A DNA stretch of 64,000 bases, from positions 4,030,001-4,094,000 of the forward strand of contig NZ_CP068083.1 of assembly GCF_016725325.1 (NCBI RefSeq), written 5' to 3'. Positions 16,843-26,410 of the stretch are shown here, one piece after another. Below the pieces are notes generated by a model that saw only the letters and a list, made by a program, of their open reading frames with translations, made no database searches and had not been told where the DNA came from. The position numbers were made by a program, and so were the translations under genes. Within the stretch, counting starts at the first letter, position 1, and each line of letters begins with the position of its first letter. This DNA comes from Sphingobacterium spiritivorum (lineage in GTDB: Bacteria > Bacteroidota > Bacteroidia > Sphingobacteriales > Sphingobacteriaceae).

Positions 16843-19059
16843 TTAAATGGATTCCTTTTTCATGACATGTTTGGTCTTCAATGCCTGTTCCTTTACAGCA
16901 GGAGGTACTTTGCTGTCTTGTAGCAAGACGTCACAGGTACGGAAGATCGCTTCACGCTGATAGGACAGTGGAAACCAACTCATGGCTTCCAGAGCTGTTA
17001 TACGCAAAGTTTCAGATTCGGATGCATCTTCAATTACTTTCAGAACTGCAGGTACCACACGATGATAACGGTAAAGTCTTAAGGTTGTAATTTCAGCCAG
17101 ACGCTCTTTCTCCGCCGTATTCTTATCCAGAATAGTGGCCTGCATCTTATCGACCTTACTTTGGTTATAATCAATATCTTTGATCAATTGTGCACTTAAA
17201 GCGGATGCATTATTGATTCCTTTATTCTGACTTACCTGATTGTTGATTTCGGTTTTGAGCAATTCCGGATTAAAGAAAGTCATATTTGTACGAAGACGAT
17301 AGTTGATGCGTTCAGAATGTGGATCGCTGACATAAAAGGCAATCAGATCTTTGGCAAAATCATCACCTCCGAATTCCCCAAGGTCATACACCGCCATTCT
17401 TCGGATAAATTCATACGAATCCTGACGTGCAGCATGTAAGACCGAAAAGTAGGCTTCATTCTCATACTTTCTTAATAAAGCAAAGGCCTGCATACGGGTA
17501 GTTTCAAAAGGAGAACTGAAATAAATAGATTTCAACAGCGCTGACATTTCTGCTTCAGGAAGCTGTTTTTGTAAGTATACCAATGCCAGAGATTGCAGGT
17601 CAGCATCCTGCTCTTTAAGCAGATTTTTCCAATAAGTTGCTTTTGCTACGGTACTAATAGCCTCATTGATCTCTTTGCTTCTGGAGGAGGTAAAATGAAA
17701 AGTAGGATCTCCAAGAATATGAGTCTCCAGATAAGCGATATGTTTAAACCAGTTTCCTATGCGTACTCCGTGTTGCAGCGTTCCCATAAGTTCAGCAGGC
17801 CAAAGATCCTGTAATACTCCAACGCTGTTAGCGATAGCGGCTATATTTTTATTATTGGAGAAGGGATAATAACCTGCCAGATAATTGTCGAGATGAAATG
17901 AGCCTGTAAGACAGGAATTGAGATAGACCAGCGGAGCCTGAATACCGGCATCCCGGATATCCCAGATCTGTACATCCAGATTATCATTAAACACGGAGTC
18001 AGAATCAATAACAGCCTGCTCAAATGCATCGTTCATCCATTTATCAGAAACCCCAAGAGATGTTTTGAATCCTTCCTTAACCTTTTCCACATCTCTGCCA
18101 TCTTCTTTAGCAGATCTGACCTTTGAGCGAAGGTACCTTCCGACATTTTCCATCGAAGGCTGTGGATTGGAAGCAAGGGGATAGCCATTGATCAATTGCA
18201 GGGTAGGAGTACCGTGGCCTGTCATAAATGCAAAGTCCAGTCCTTCGCGTTTCAGTTCGCGTAACAGATTGAACTTCATAAAATCCGCATTACGGAAGTT
18301 TAGAAACTTGATAGAATTACCGGGAAGATAGAGCGATGGAAACTGTGACTTCAAAGCCAGTACATCTCCCGAGAAGGAATTTAGAGAATTTGAATTATAA
18401 CCATGACCTGTAGAAGCAATCATATCATTGAGCGGGTTGCTGACTTTACGCAACTTCACGAGTTTTTGCAGATAAGCCTTAATTTTATCTGTCGGATTCT
18501 CGCCTTTTTCAACAGGAGGCTTTATTCGGGCTGAATAAATATCCATTTCAATATATTGCGGAGAAGTAGCATCCAGACTGTAATAAAAATAATTGCTACG
18601 TTCACTTGCGGTATCTTGTTTTATGAAGTTGAGTTTCAGATCCAGATCATCATAATATCTGTCAGAAGGAACAGAAGATTTGTCCCAACGGATTTTCTGA
18701 TTCATTTTGAATGCCGAAGTCAGATATTGTGCATCCCTAATCATCACCACAGGGATATTTCCGACAAGTACAGTGCCTTCCAGTGGTTGCTTAGTCTTAC
18801 GGAGTTGTTGCAGCTGCTCCCGTATCTGCTCCGGTTTTTCCCAGTTGTGAGCAATAATATAAGTGCCTAATCCATCTTGTTCTACAGATTGGCGATAAGC
18901 CATTAATTCAGGTTTAAGCGCATTGAACGTCTTCTGGTCAACGACTATGGCAAAACTGGTTTTGGAGGAAACGGAAGGTTTGATTATCTCTTGTCCGTAA
19001 CTACTTGCCACCAGTGACAGGCAGGTTAGGGAAAGAAGTGTTTTTCTCAATCTTATCAT
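16843..19059 (-). CDS. Gingipain-like (C25 family, clan CD) cysteine peptidase-type protein with HEAT-like tail
   Basis: After a signal peptide (1-22) the protein shows the C25 layout: a strand TVLVGNIPVVMI near 96, a PSDRYYDDLD motif near 130, GHG with the likely catalytic His near residue 282 (FMTGHGTPTLQ), NSC with the likely nucleophile Cys near 383 (VYLNSCLTGSF), and the closing LGDPTFHF near 450. In gingipains these positions hold the His/Cys dyad and the GDP motif that ends the domain. Residues about 480-738 form helical HEAT-like repeats (RRMAVYDLGEFGGDDFAKDL). No type IX secretion tail is seen. It is the last gene of a four-gene minus-strand operon with a TonB receptor. Activity and substrate are unproven. 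Confidence 0.75.
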   Translation of the reverse strand: MIRLRKTLLSLTCLSLVASSYGQEIIKPSVSSKTSFAIVVDQKTFNALKPELMAYRQSVEQDGLGTYIIAHNWEKPEQIREQLQQLRKTKQPLEGTVLVGNIPVVMIRDAQYLTSAFKMNQKIRWDKSSVPSDRYYDDLDLKLNFIKQDTASERSNYFYYSLDATSPQYIEMDIYSARIKPPVEKGENPTDKIKAYLQKLVKLRKVSNPLNDMIASTGHGYNSNSLNSFSGDVLALKSQFPSLYLPGNSIKFLNFRNADFMKFNLLRELKREGLDFAFMTGHGTPTLQLINGYPLASNPQPSMENVGRYLRSKVRSAKEDGRDVEKVKEGFKTSLGVSDKWMNDAFEQAVIDSDSVFNDNLDVQIWDIRDAGIQAPLVYLNSCLTGSFHLDNYLAGYYPFSNNKNIAAIANSVGVLQDLWPAELMGTLQHGVRIGNWFKHIAYLETHILGDPTFHFTSSRSKEINEAISTVAKATYWKNLLKEQDADLQSLALVYLQKQLPEAEMSALLKSIYFSSPFETTRMQAFALLRKYENEAYFSVLHAARQDSYEFIRRMAVYDLGEFGGDDFAKDLIAFYVSDPHSERINYRLRTNMTFFNPELLKTEINNQVSQNKGINNASALSAQLIKDIDYNQSKVDKMQATILDKNTAEKERLAEITTLRLYRYHRVVPAVLKVIEDASESETLRITALEAMSWFPLSYQREAIFRTCDVLLQDSKVPPAVKEQALKTKHVMKKESI

Positions 19060-19090
19060 GTTTATTCTTTCTAATGTTTTTATTCTGTTA

Positions 19091-20653
19091 TTAAAGACTT
19101 ATCAATCCGACAGACAATTGAGTCAGATAGCGGTTATCTCCTTTGCGGATATCTCCTTGATCACCCATAGCACTCATTAGCCAGCCACTGGCTTTGATAT
19201 ATAGCTGATTGCTCTTCTTTCCGAATGCTCCAAAGGTATATTTGACATTCGCCGAGTTTGTCCATGTATTGACGCTATAAAACTGATGTGCCGGGATAAA
19301 AACGTTTTTCGCCACAAAGTTAGTGGAATATGATTTATCTGTGTAAAGCAATGCATCGCTTAGCAACAAGTCATATGCAGAACTCAATTGGAAGGCAAAT
19401 CCTTTTCTGTTTTCTTTTGCATACGTCTTGTCAAAACTCACGGCAAGATTCAGTTTATCTACGATCTGTTTGTTTTGCGGGTTGGCATATCGGTTGTCCA
19501 GACTATGATAGCTTACCGCAGTTTTGAGCCACCAATCAGTAAGCCCTGCAGGGCTGTCATGGCTAATCAGGTAGGAAAGTGTACTTTTATTCCGAAGCAT
19601 GGTACTCATTACGCTTGAATATACCGTTTCATACGCTTTGGTATCCGCATTTTGAATCTGATGATATTCGGTGTTTTCCATATCTTTCAGCAACCACTCC
19701 AATGCGACCTGATGCGCATATTTTCCTTTTTTCCAATCCAAATAGGAAGAGGCCTGATATTCCTGATAGCGATGTTTCCCCGCTTGTTGTATATATGTTG
19801 TTCCGTCTATAGCATCTTCGTATCCACTACGATATCCGGCAGTAGTTGACCATTTTATATGATCAGTGTTAAACACATAATCAACAGCGCCACCAAAAGA
19901 ATGACCTCTGTAAGTTCTGTTATATCCGGCAGTCATAATATAAGGTGTGCTCATCTGGTATTCTCCGGCACCCAGTAATCTGTATAAATAATGCTGCTGA
20001 AAATTCCCTATAGTTCTTATTTCGACTTCCTCCTTATAGAAACTATAGATACCAGTCAGTCCAAGCAGTTGGTTTTCCGATAGCTTATAAGTCAGTGCCG
20101 GTGATAAATTTAATGTACTGGAATTATCGAGAGACCTGGGATCTTTTTGGCGGGCTCCGGTTTTTAAATTGTACTGTACATCCAAACCTGCATTCATACG
20201 ATCATCAGCAAATCCCGGTGAGGCAATTTTCAAACGAAGATCATAATGTTGCTTTTTCCAGTCCCCGGAAAGAGAATCCATCAGCTGATACGGATTATCA
20301 CGATAGGGATCCGTATGTGCTGTCATGTTCATTTGTTTATCTTTCGTCGTCCGGAAATCAAATTGACCATAATATGTCCATTCTTTAAGCCGTTGATAAC
20401 GTGAAGTGCTGAAGTTGATGCCCTGGCTTTCCTTTGCTGAAAAGGGATATCTGAGATCACCGGCCTGATAATAGGCTCCAAGCTGTGTTTCCCCTTCGAC
20501 TGGGAGTATAGTGTAACGGAGAAGTGCTGCATTGGGACTTTTGCTCAATGCATCCTTAGCTTTAAAATAATCATATGCAGGCACAGTCTGTGCGGTCGCC
20601 ATTTGTCCCGTTACGATGAGGACACAAAGGCTTGCGAATAGGTTCTTTTTCAT
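19091..20653 (-). CDS. DUF6850-type outer-membrane beta-barrel protein
   Basis: The protein has a signal peptide (MKKNLFASLCVLIVTGQMATAQ) and about 500 residues of alternating aromatic beta strands (for example YQEYQASSYLDWKKGKYAHQ), ending in LTQLSVGLISL, consistent with an outer-membrane barrel. I assign it to DUF6850 from its pairing with a DUF4876 lipoprotein and a TonB receptor and from general appearance. Its start lies one base after the DUF4876 stop. It probably works with the receptor, either as a second channel or as an assembly partner. The substrate is unknown. Confidence 0.65.
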   Translation of the reverse strand: MKKNLFASLCVLIVTGQMATAQTVPAYDYFKAKDALSKSPNAALLRYTILPVEGETQLGAYYQAGDLRYPFSAKESQGINFSTSRYQRLKEWTYYGQFDFRTTKDKQMNMTAHTDPYRDNPYQLMDSLSGDWKKQHYDLRLKIASPGFADDRMNAGLDVQYNLKTGARQKDPRSLDNSSTLNLSPALTYKLSENQLLGLTGIYSFYKEEVEIRTIGNFQQHYLYRLLGAGEYQMSTPYIMTAGYNRTYRGHSFGGAVDYVFNTDHIKWSTTAGYRSGYEDAIDGTTYIQQAGKHRYQEYQASSYLDWKKGKYAHQVALEWLLKDMENTEYHQIQNADTKAYETVYSSVMSTMLRNKSTLSYLISHDSPAGLTDWWLKTAVSYHSLDNRYANPQNKQIVDKLNLAVSFDKTYAKENRKGFAFQLSSAYDLLLSDALLYTDKSYSTNFVAKNVFIPAHQFYSVNTWTNSANVKYTFGAFGKKSNQLYIKASGWLMSAMGDQGDIRKGDNRYLTQLSVGLISL

Positions 20654-20654
20654 A

Positions 20655-21860
20655 TTACTGTGCTATTGTTTTGGGAGTGGGGTTATCATTTACTATAAAA
20701 TCTGTAGAAGAGTTATTGCTATCCATCAAAACAGCTCTGTTATTGATTCTGCTTTTTACTTTACGGATTACAGACTTACCAGAATAAGTTGATCCGACGA
20801 AAGTCAATCCGGCATCTACTGTTTCCGGAATTCTCTTTTTATCAATTGTAATGGTCGAATTGCCTACACAGTCTATTCCATCCAATATCGCTTTTACAGG
20901 TACCTGCAGATAGCGGGTAGTTCCGCTGACATTGGGTTCTGTAAGGGTCTGATAACTGGCGACCTGACTGTCTCTAAACAGAATAAGTCCGGCTCCGTTT
21001 ATACCTATATTCCAGTCAAATCCTGCTGTTGTGTTCGCAAACTGGTGGATCATATTCGGTACATCCGGGTTGTCGGTGTCGCGTGTATTGGTCCCGGTAG
21101 GGTTAAAATATGTTTCGAAATCAGCAATACCTTTCCCCAGATTGGCAGGTGAATTAGGATTGCCATTGGGGTCTGTCTTATGGTTTATCGCTGTGATGGC
21201 GATGACCACAGATTCGCCCGGTCTGACCAGATGTTCTGTACCATTGCCCGGTATCATCCAGGCCTGTGCAATATATACATTGTTTTTATCCGGCAGAAAA
21301 CCATATACAGAAGATGAAGCCGATTTGGTATTTCCGATAACCAGACTGTCTGCATACAGATCTCCGGTACTGTTATTATAGATTTCGATAAAACCATCAT
21401 AGAGGTAATTTGTGCCGGAAGGAGTTTTGGAGCCCGCATAATAGAACTCTTTGATAACAAATCCTCCCGCCTGACTGCCGACTAAACGAATTGCACTGTT
21501 AGCCGATTCGGTGATACGAAGTGTGGGGATGCTTCCATTACAGAAGATTTCTTCACGTATTCCGACCAGTTGTTCTGCCTCTTCTGCTTTAACCTGCTTA
21601 CTTGCTGTGACTGTATATACACCTGGTGTAATACCTTTTGCTGACACACGTCCCTGAGCATCAGAGACAAATTCCTGCGTCGCCCCTGTAATAGTATTTT
21701 TAAGATTGATTTTGACACTATCCGCAAGTTGTTTACTATACTCTTCGGGATACTGAATTGTAAAACTGTAATCTACTGTTGTATAGGCATAGTAATCTTT
21801 ACGACAGGCGGTAAAGATGCTGAATACCGCTAAAAGGATTAATATACTTTTAGTTTTCAT
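20655..21860 (-). CDS. DUF4876-type lipoprotein
   Basis: The ATG at 21860 starts a lipoprotein signal (MKTKSILILLAVFSIFTAC); an upstream in-frame ATG at 21938 would place 26 extra residues before it, so I reject that start. Near residue 30 begins a carboxypeptidase-regulatory-like beta domain (LKNTITGATQEFVSDAQGRV). Further on, FVIKEFYYAGS and GFIEIYNNSTGDLYADSL resemble a lamin-tail-like domain, which fits DUF4876. Such proteins accompany TonB receptors as surface lipoproteins, possibly for ligand capture. Gene order and near-contact with the barrel gene indicate one operon. Confidence 0.7.
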   Translation of the reverse strand: MKTKSILILLAVFSIFTACRKDYYAYTTVDYSFTIQYPEEYSKQLADSVKINLKNTITGATQEFVSDAQGRVSAKGITPGVYTVTASKQVKAEEAEQLVGIREEIFCNGSIPTLRITESANSAIRLVGSQAGGFVIKEFYYAGSKTPSGTNYLYDGFIEIYNNSTGDLYADSLVIGNTKSASSSVYGFLPDKNNVYIAQAWMIPGNGTEHLVRPGESVVIAITAINHKTDPNGNPNSPANLGKGIADFETYFNPTGTNTRDTDNPDVPNMIHQFANTTAGFDWNIGINGAGLILFRDSQVASYQTLTEPNVSGTTRYLQVPVKAILDGIDCVGNSTITIDKKRIPETVDAGLTFVGSTYSGKSVIRKVKSRINNRAVLMDSNNSSTDFIVNDNPTPKTIAQ

Positions 21861-21944
21861 GCGTTTATATGTTGTTTTCTGATCATCTGCTTGAGATGAG
21901 AAACCTGTTATGTGTGGAGTGGATACGCTTGTTTTCATGTCGTA

Positions 21945-24722
21945 TTAGAATTTGATGGAAATTTCCGTTCCGTAAAACATTGGGATATTGCGCTTACTGT
22001 ATTCCTGCGGATAACGGGAGCTTGCTTCCAAAGGTCTATGATTAAATACATTGTTCGCATAGAAAGAAAAGCCCATGTTATTAGCAAACTCTTTAGTCAG
22101 TTTGACATTAAATAACCAAAGTGGTTTCCAGCTTTCACTTTTGAAATATCCGTCATTCAGGCTGAGATAGATATCTCTGTCTGCTTCAGTAATAGCATTG
22201 CGTTCTGCTTCTGTAAAGTTGATGATCTGTGGAGTACTGCCGGCCTGGCCAACGGGTATGTAACCTGTAGGAATGCTGGAATAGTTGACAAATTTATGCT
22301 GATCCTTCCATATGGTCTGTGCTGAGGCTGAAATAATAAAACGCAGTTCAGGAATATTATGGACGGCCCTTAATGTCGTTACAAAACGCTGTTGCTCCAT
22401 TCCTCTGGCTTCAAATACACCTATACGGGTTGGGGTTTGACTGGCTACATTCTGCAACAGAATATATGGAGTATTACTCATTGATTTTGTAGAAAGATAG
22501 GCTCCGTTCAATACAAAAGAAGTACGGATGTTATCAAACCTTCCGAAGTCAAAATCAAACTCTATACCTTTATTCAGGATGTCATTATTGTTACTTGGAG
22601 AACTGTATGTCGCTACAAATGTTGAAGTGGTTACGTCTGGACTCAGGATCGGTTTGCTTCCCGCCGGAGCAGATTGTACCGTATAGATAGGTATGCCAAC
22701 AAACTGGACACTATTGAGATTGGTATTCATCTCATATCCGTTTTTTGTCTGTTCGTAATATCCGTTTACTGAAAAACGTCTTTTCCCGCTGAAAAAGTCC
22801 AGACCTATTTCTTTTTTGCTGGTTTTTGTCATTTTCAAATCCGGATTAGAGGTGTCAAAAACACGTGTAGTAACAAGAGCAAGAGCTTCAGCAGGGTTTT
22901 CCTTATAATGGTTGAGACTGAAAGCGTCATAATAGGCCCGGTCCGGGTATAGGTAAAGCAGAGTTGGTGATTTGGCAGTAATACCATAGCCTCCCCGTAA
23001 GGTCAGATTTTTAATAATTTCAAAAGAAGCATTGATTCTGGGGGACAAAGCCGATAAGGTATTATTGGTAAAAGGTTGTACCTGATCCCAGCGCAAACCG
23101 GCCTGTATATGCAGATTGCGATCTGCGATCTGCATAGAATAACGGTCTTCCAGATATAATCCCATTTGGTGAAGAACAGGAATATCTTTAAATGCCCGTG
23201 GTCTGAAACCGAAAGGATCGGAGGTGCGGTAAGGATTGTTAGGATCAACAGTTCTTCCTGTGCCATAGTTTGCATCCAGACGATAATCTCCACCTAACAG
23301 GATACGGTGTGTACCAGATCCTGTCTTGAAATAGAAGTCATCCGACAATTTGGCAAAAATATTCAATGGCTTTCCTTCTATCCACATCTGATTGAGAAAA
23401 GTAGAAGGCAGATAACTGACCTCTTGTGTAATATCTTCGGTAGCCTGACTTACTGCTGAAACACTCAGAGTCTGTAATCTTTGTTGATAACCTTTCTGAA
23501 AGGCATAGTTGGCTGAAAGTGTATAGTTAATGTTTCTTGCAAAACGCTGATCCAGCTTCCATTTACCGGTAGTTGCGAATTCGTAATTATAGTTTTGTGC
23601 TTTATTGATGACCTGCTCTGCCTGGTAATCCGGGTCTACTTTCGTATCATCCAGATTGGTGCCAAAAGAAAAAGTAGTATTTGTGTATATGGGGCGGTCT
23701 TGTCCGAAGGTATTGCTGTATTGAGCCGTTCCTTTCATACGTTCATATGCAGAGTAGGCAGTGATCTGCTTATCATAGGCTTTTGTAAAGTCGAGATCTA
23801 CAAAGAGATTACCTTTACGCTCCCCCAGATCAAAACCCTGTCCGGCCCAGAATTGGGTGAGTTTGGGATTGATGCGTGCTTTTACCTGCAAAGGTTCTTT
23901 CCCTGCTTTGGTGGTGACCAGTACTGCTCCGGAGGTCAGATCACCATACTCTACTGACGGTATACCCCGAATGACTTCTACGGATTCAATATTGTCGGCA
24001 GAGAGCTGTCGCATGTCGGTTCCCATTCCGCTGGAAGTCGAAAAAGCCGCTAATACACCTGATGTTACGGTGTTCATGGCTTGCAGATTGGCATTGTTAG
24101 ACAGCGGTGCGCCGTTGATAATTACCGAAGTTCCCAAAGAGCTTGTATTCTGTCCCGAATAAGCCCGGTCACCTGTGTACTGACGTATACTTGTTTTGTT
24201 GACATTTGTAAAATCAGGATTGGTTACCACAGCTCCCGGCAGGAGCTGGAGTACTTCACCCAGATGTGTTGCCTGCATATGTTCGATCGCCTTACGGGAG
24301 ATAACCGTAGATGTGGCCCCATCTTTACGTTGTTCTTTGGCGATGACGACAACATCCTTAAGGGTAATGCTGTTTTCTTTTAGTAAAAACTGAAGTGGAT
24401 CAGAAGGTAATGAGATTTGTTCCTCTACTTCGAGCATACCTAAAAATTGAACCTGAATGGTGTATTTGCCATTAGGTATTTTAGAGAAACTGAAATTTCC
24501 GGAAGCATCGGTCTTGGTGAATAAACCGAGTTCAAGAATCTGGACTGTAGCGCCGGGCAATGGACTACGGTCTTTAAATTGTCCGACATGACCCCTGAGG
24601 TTTTGTTGATTACTGGTCTGTGTCTTTTTTTGCTGTTGTCCGCCAGCCTGTTGAGCTTCAAGCGGGAGGACAAACAGGCTATTAAAAGACAGCAGCGTAG
24701 AAAAAAGTAGTAGTTTTTTCAT
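21945..24722 (-). CDS. TonB-dependent outer-membrane receptor
   Basis: The ATG at 24722 begins a signal peptide (MKKLLLFSTLLSFNSLFVLP); the frame opens earlier only with GTG. Order: Gln-rich linker, carboxypeptidase-regulatory-like domain (RGHVGQFKDRSPLPGATVQI and GNFSFSKIPNGKYTIQVQFLG), plug domain (ISRKAIEHMQATHLGEVLQL, IESVEVIRGIPSVEYGDLTS) and a large 22-strand-type barrel ending in FYGTEISIKF. It lacks the STN domain and the long SusC loops, and no SusD follows. Instead DUF4876, DUF6850 and a C25-like gene follow, so the cargo may be a peptide, metal complex or protein fragment rather than a glycan. That is inference. Confidence 0.9.
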   Translation of the reverse strand: MKKLLLFSTLLSFNSLFVLPLEAQQAGGQQQKKTQTSNQQNLRGHVGQFKDRSPLPGATVQILELGLFTKTDASGNFSFSKIPNGKYTIQVQFLGMLEVEEQISLPSDPLQFLLKENSITLKDVVVIAKEQRKDGATSTVISRKAIEHMQATHLGEVLQLLPGAVVTNPDFTNVNKTSIRQYTGDRAYSGQNTSSLGTSVIINGAPLSNNANLQAMNTVTSGVLAAFSTSSGMGTDMRQLSADNIESVEVIRGIPSVEYGDLTSGAVLVTTKAGKEPLQVKARINPKLTQFWAGQGFDLGERKGNLFVDLDFTKAYDKQITAYSAYERMKGTAQYSNTFGQDRPIYTNTTFSFGTNLDDTKVDPDYQAEQVINKAQNYNYEFATTGKWKLDQRFARNINYTLSANYAFQKGYQQRLQTLSVSAVSQATEDITQEVSYLPSTFLNQMWIEGKPLNIFAKLSDDFYFKTGSGTHRILLGGDYRLDANYGTGRTVDPNNPYRTSDPFGFRPRAFKDIPVLHQMGLYLEDRYSMQIADRNLHIQAGLRWDQVQPFTNNTLSALSPRINASFEIIKNLTLRGGYGITAKSPTLLYLYPDRAYYDAFSLNHYKENPAEALALVTTRVFDTSNPDLKMTKTSKKEIGLDFFSGKRRFSVNGYYEQTKNGYEMNTNLNSVQFVGIPIYTVQSAPAGSKPILSPDVTTSTFVATYSSPSNNNDILNKGIEFDFDFGRFDNIRTSFVLNGAYLSTKSMSNTPYILLQNVASQTPTRIGVFEARGMEQQRFVTTLRAVHNIPELRFIISASAQTIWKDQHKFVNYSSIPTGYIPVGQAGSTPQIINFTEAERNAITEADRDIYLSLNDGYFKSESWKPLWLFNVKLTKEFANNMGFSFYANNVFNHRPLEASSRYPQEYSKRNIPMFYGTEISIKF

Positions 24723-24792
24723 ATGGGCTGATGAATCAGGATGTAAGTTAATAGTGAGTGCCTGTTGTTGCACATGTTGGTTGATGTTTCGG

Positions 24793-24800
24793 CAAATATA
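24793..24800 (-). promoter_or_regulatory. Candidate -7 box for the TonB receptor operon
   Basis: Read on the minus strand the sequence is TATATTTG, an exact TAnnTTTG match about 70 bases before the receptor ATG at 24722. The -33 element is not obvious. Confidence 0.5.
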
Positions 24801-24897
24801 AGCATAATTGCCATTTATTTAGAAATAATCTAAATAAAATACGATGTAAAAACGACTATGACATTTTTGTGATGAATAGGAGAGATGTCTATAAGAA

Positions 24898-25105
24898 GTT
24901 GATAGAGTTTATAAGGTTTGAATAGATAAAGTCAGAGAGGTTGATAAGGTTGATAAAGTTTATAAGGCTAGAAGAGGACAAAATTGGAGAGAGATACAAC
25001 GACCTGTATTCGTGTTGCTATTTTAATTCTCTCCTTTTAGAGGAGATTTGCCCGAAGGCCAGAAAGGTTGATAAAGTTTATAAGGTTTGAATAGATAAAG
25101 TCAGA
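24898..25105. repeat. 39-bp direct repeat, two copies
   Basis: Copies at 24898-24936 and 25067-25105 begin GTTGATARAGTTTATAAGG and end AAAGTCAGA and differ at one position. Additional partial GTTGATAAAGTTTATAAGG copies lie at 24951-24968. Confidence 0.8.
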
Positions 25106-25190
25106 TAGAGACAATGACTCCTGTATTCGTGTTGCTATTACAATTCTCTCCTTTTAGAGGAGAGATGCCCGAAGGGCAGAGAGGTTGATA
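25003..25190. repeat. 71-bp direct repeat with internal hairpin, two copies
   Basis: Copies at 25003-25073 and 25120-25190 differ at six positions. Each has a CTCTCC-TTTTAGA-GGAG(AG) stem-loop followed by TGCCCGAAGG. The structure resembles REP-like or MITE-like dispersed palindromes. Confidence 0.75.
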
Positions 25191-25218
25191 TTACAAGCTG
25201 AGAACCTCTTCCTGACCT

Positions 25219-25234
25219 TTCCGACATGTCGGAA
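25219..25234. other. 16-bp perfect palindrome
   Basis: TTCCGACATGTCGGAA is its own complement and lies after the 71-bp repeats. It could be a binding site or part of the repeat element. Confidence 0.45.
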
Positions 25235-25275
25235 CAGGTTCTACTTAAAAAAGGAAAGGGGACTGGAATGATACG

Positions 25276-25311
25276 AAAAAAGGCTGTCCAAATTTTTAGG
25301 ACAGCCTTTTT
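25276..25311 (-). terminator. Terminator of the META-domain gene
   Basis: Thirteen-bp arms AAAAAGGCTGTCC (25277-25289) and its complement (25299-25311) enclose a 9-base loop. On the minus strand the hairpin ends in a T-run, 24 bases past the META gene stop. Confidence 0.85.
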
Positions 25312-25334
25312 ATTACATATGTTAATCTTAGGAT

Positions 25335-26144
25335 TTACTTTTTATGGAAGCGCATTACTGCAATGTCTCCCATAATCAGATGCAGGGTATTATCCTGAAT
25401 ATCGTAGTTCGTAATTGTTTCTAAAGTTTTGAAATACACAGACTCACCACTTCCCTGACAGGCCATCTTTGTCGATGCTACAGGACCAAAATGAAGGTTA
25501 GCTCCCTCTATTTTAATGGTAGTATTGTAGTTGTTGCAACTGCTATTGCCATTTGCCTTTTTATTTGCCGTATCAAATGTGATAGTCGGTTTTTTATTAG
25601 GATATAATCCGTCAAATGCAATGCGTGGTCCGGAAATATAATCCAGCTCCCAGGTTCCGTTCAGTGCCTGCTCTTTGGACGAACTTCCTTCTTTTACTTC
25701 CTGAAATTTCGCTAACGGTGCCATGCGCGCTTTGTTTAAAGACAGAATACCATCTTTTAGGGTATAATTATCTGCAGTTGTAAATACACGACCTAATCCC
25801 TGTTCGATATCCATATCAGGACAAGCCATCATTGTGGACATGCCTTGCGAAAAGCTGATACGGTTATTGGCAGATAGGGTAAAGCTACCACCTATACCAT
25901 TACATCCTCCACTTGCACTGTAACGTTTTTCACTGGCATCCAATTGCAGAAAAGGTTCTTTACCATTGACTTTATCTGCCACAGGCTTTCCGTTTAATTC
26001 AATCAGTTTCCATTTTTTTCCGGTAATCTCTTCAGATGATGAAGTTTCTGTTTTGTCCATTGTTTTGCCACCTTTCTGGAATAGCCCACAGCTACTCAAA
26101 CTCATTGAGATAGCAATTATGCTCATTACTATTGTACTTTTCAT
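25335..26144 (-). CDS. Lipoprotein with two META (HslJ-like) domains
   Basis: A lipoprotein signal (STIVMSIIAISMSLSSC, Cys near residue 19) precedes two META domains at about residues 40-148 and 158-269. The first has the hallmark GCNGIGGSFTL and STMMACPDMD; the second has CNNYNTTIKI and VASTKMACQG. Each opens with W-x-L-x-x-(I/L) (GKKWKLIELNG, NGTWELDYISG). META domains occur in HslJ and in envelope stress or motility-related lipoproteins, mostly without known enzymatic role. It is likely attached to the periplasmic face of a membrane. Monocistronic. Confidence 0.85.
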   Translation of the reverse strand: MKSTIVMSIIAISMSLSSCGLFQKGGKTMDKTETSSSEEITGKKWKLIELNGKPVADKVNGKEPFLQLDASEKRYSASGGCNGIGGSFTLSANNRISFSQGMSTMMACPDMDIEQGLGRVFTTADNYTLKDGILSLNKARMAPLAKFQEVKEGSSSKEQALNGTWELDYISGPRIAFDGLYPNKKPTITFDTANKKANGNSSCNNYNTTIKIEGANLHFGPVASTKMACQGSGESVYFKTLETITNYDIQDNTLHLIMGDIAVMRFHKK

Positions 26145-26410
26145 GTTAAAGTATTTATTGTATAAAATATTTTTTCACTCCATCTGTTGCATTTATTGCT
26201 ACAGATATCTGTAATTCTGTTCCATCTATTCAAAAAGGATGCCATTATCCTATTCAGGAGAAATAATTTTCCCTTCTGTTTTATATTTCTTTCGAATGAG
26301 ACTTGTGGTCAGATAATTAGTCAACTATATTGTGTTAACAATCCATTTAACTTTTTTGTTTTAATCATAAAAGTATGGAATGCACATACCTTAGCTTCCT
26401 GAATCATATA

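Larger units (their letters stand above)
24723..25334. other. Repeat-rich intergenic region upstream of the TonB receptor operon
   Basis: About 600 bases contain no gene. They hold two pairs of direct repeats, each with a CTCTCC/GGAGAG hairpin, a 16-bp palindrome at 25219-25234 and the terminator of the META-domain gene at the far end. Confidence 0.7.

Noticed and set aside
16843..19059. Type IX secretion of the C25-like protein
   Set aside because: The C-terminus is helical HEAT-like repeats with no conserved T9SS sorting domain.
21860..21938. N-terminal extension of the DUF4876 lipoprotein
   Set aside because: The upstream ATG would bury the lipoprotein signal behind 26 residues.
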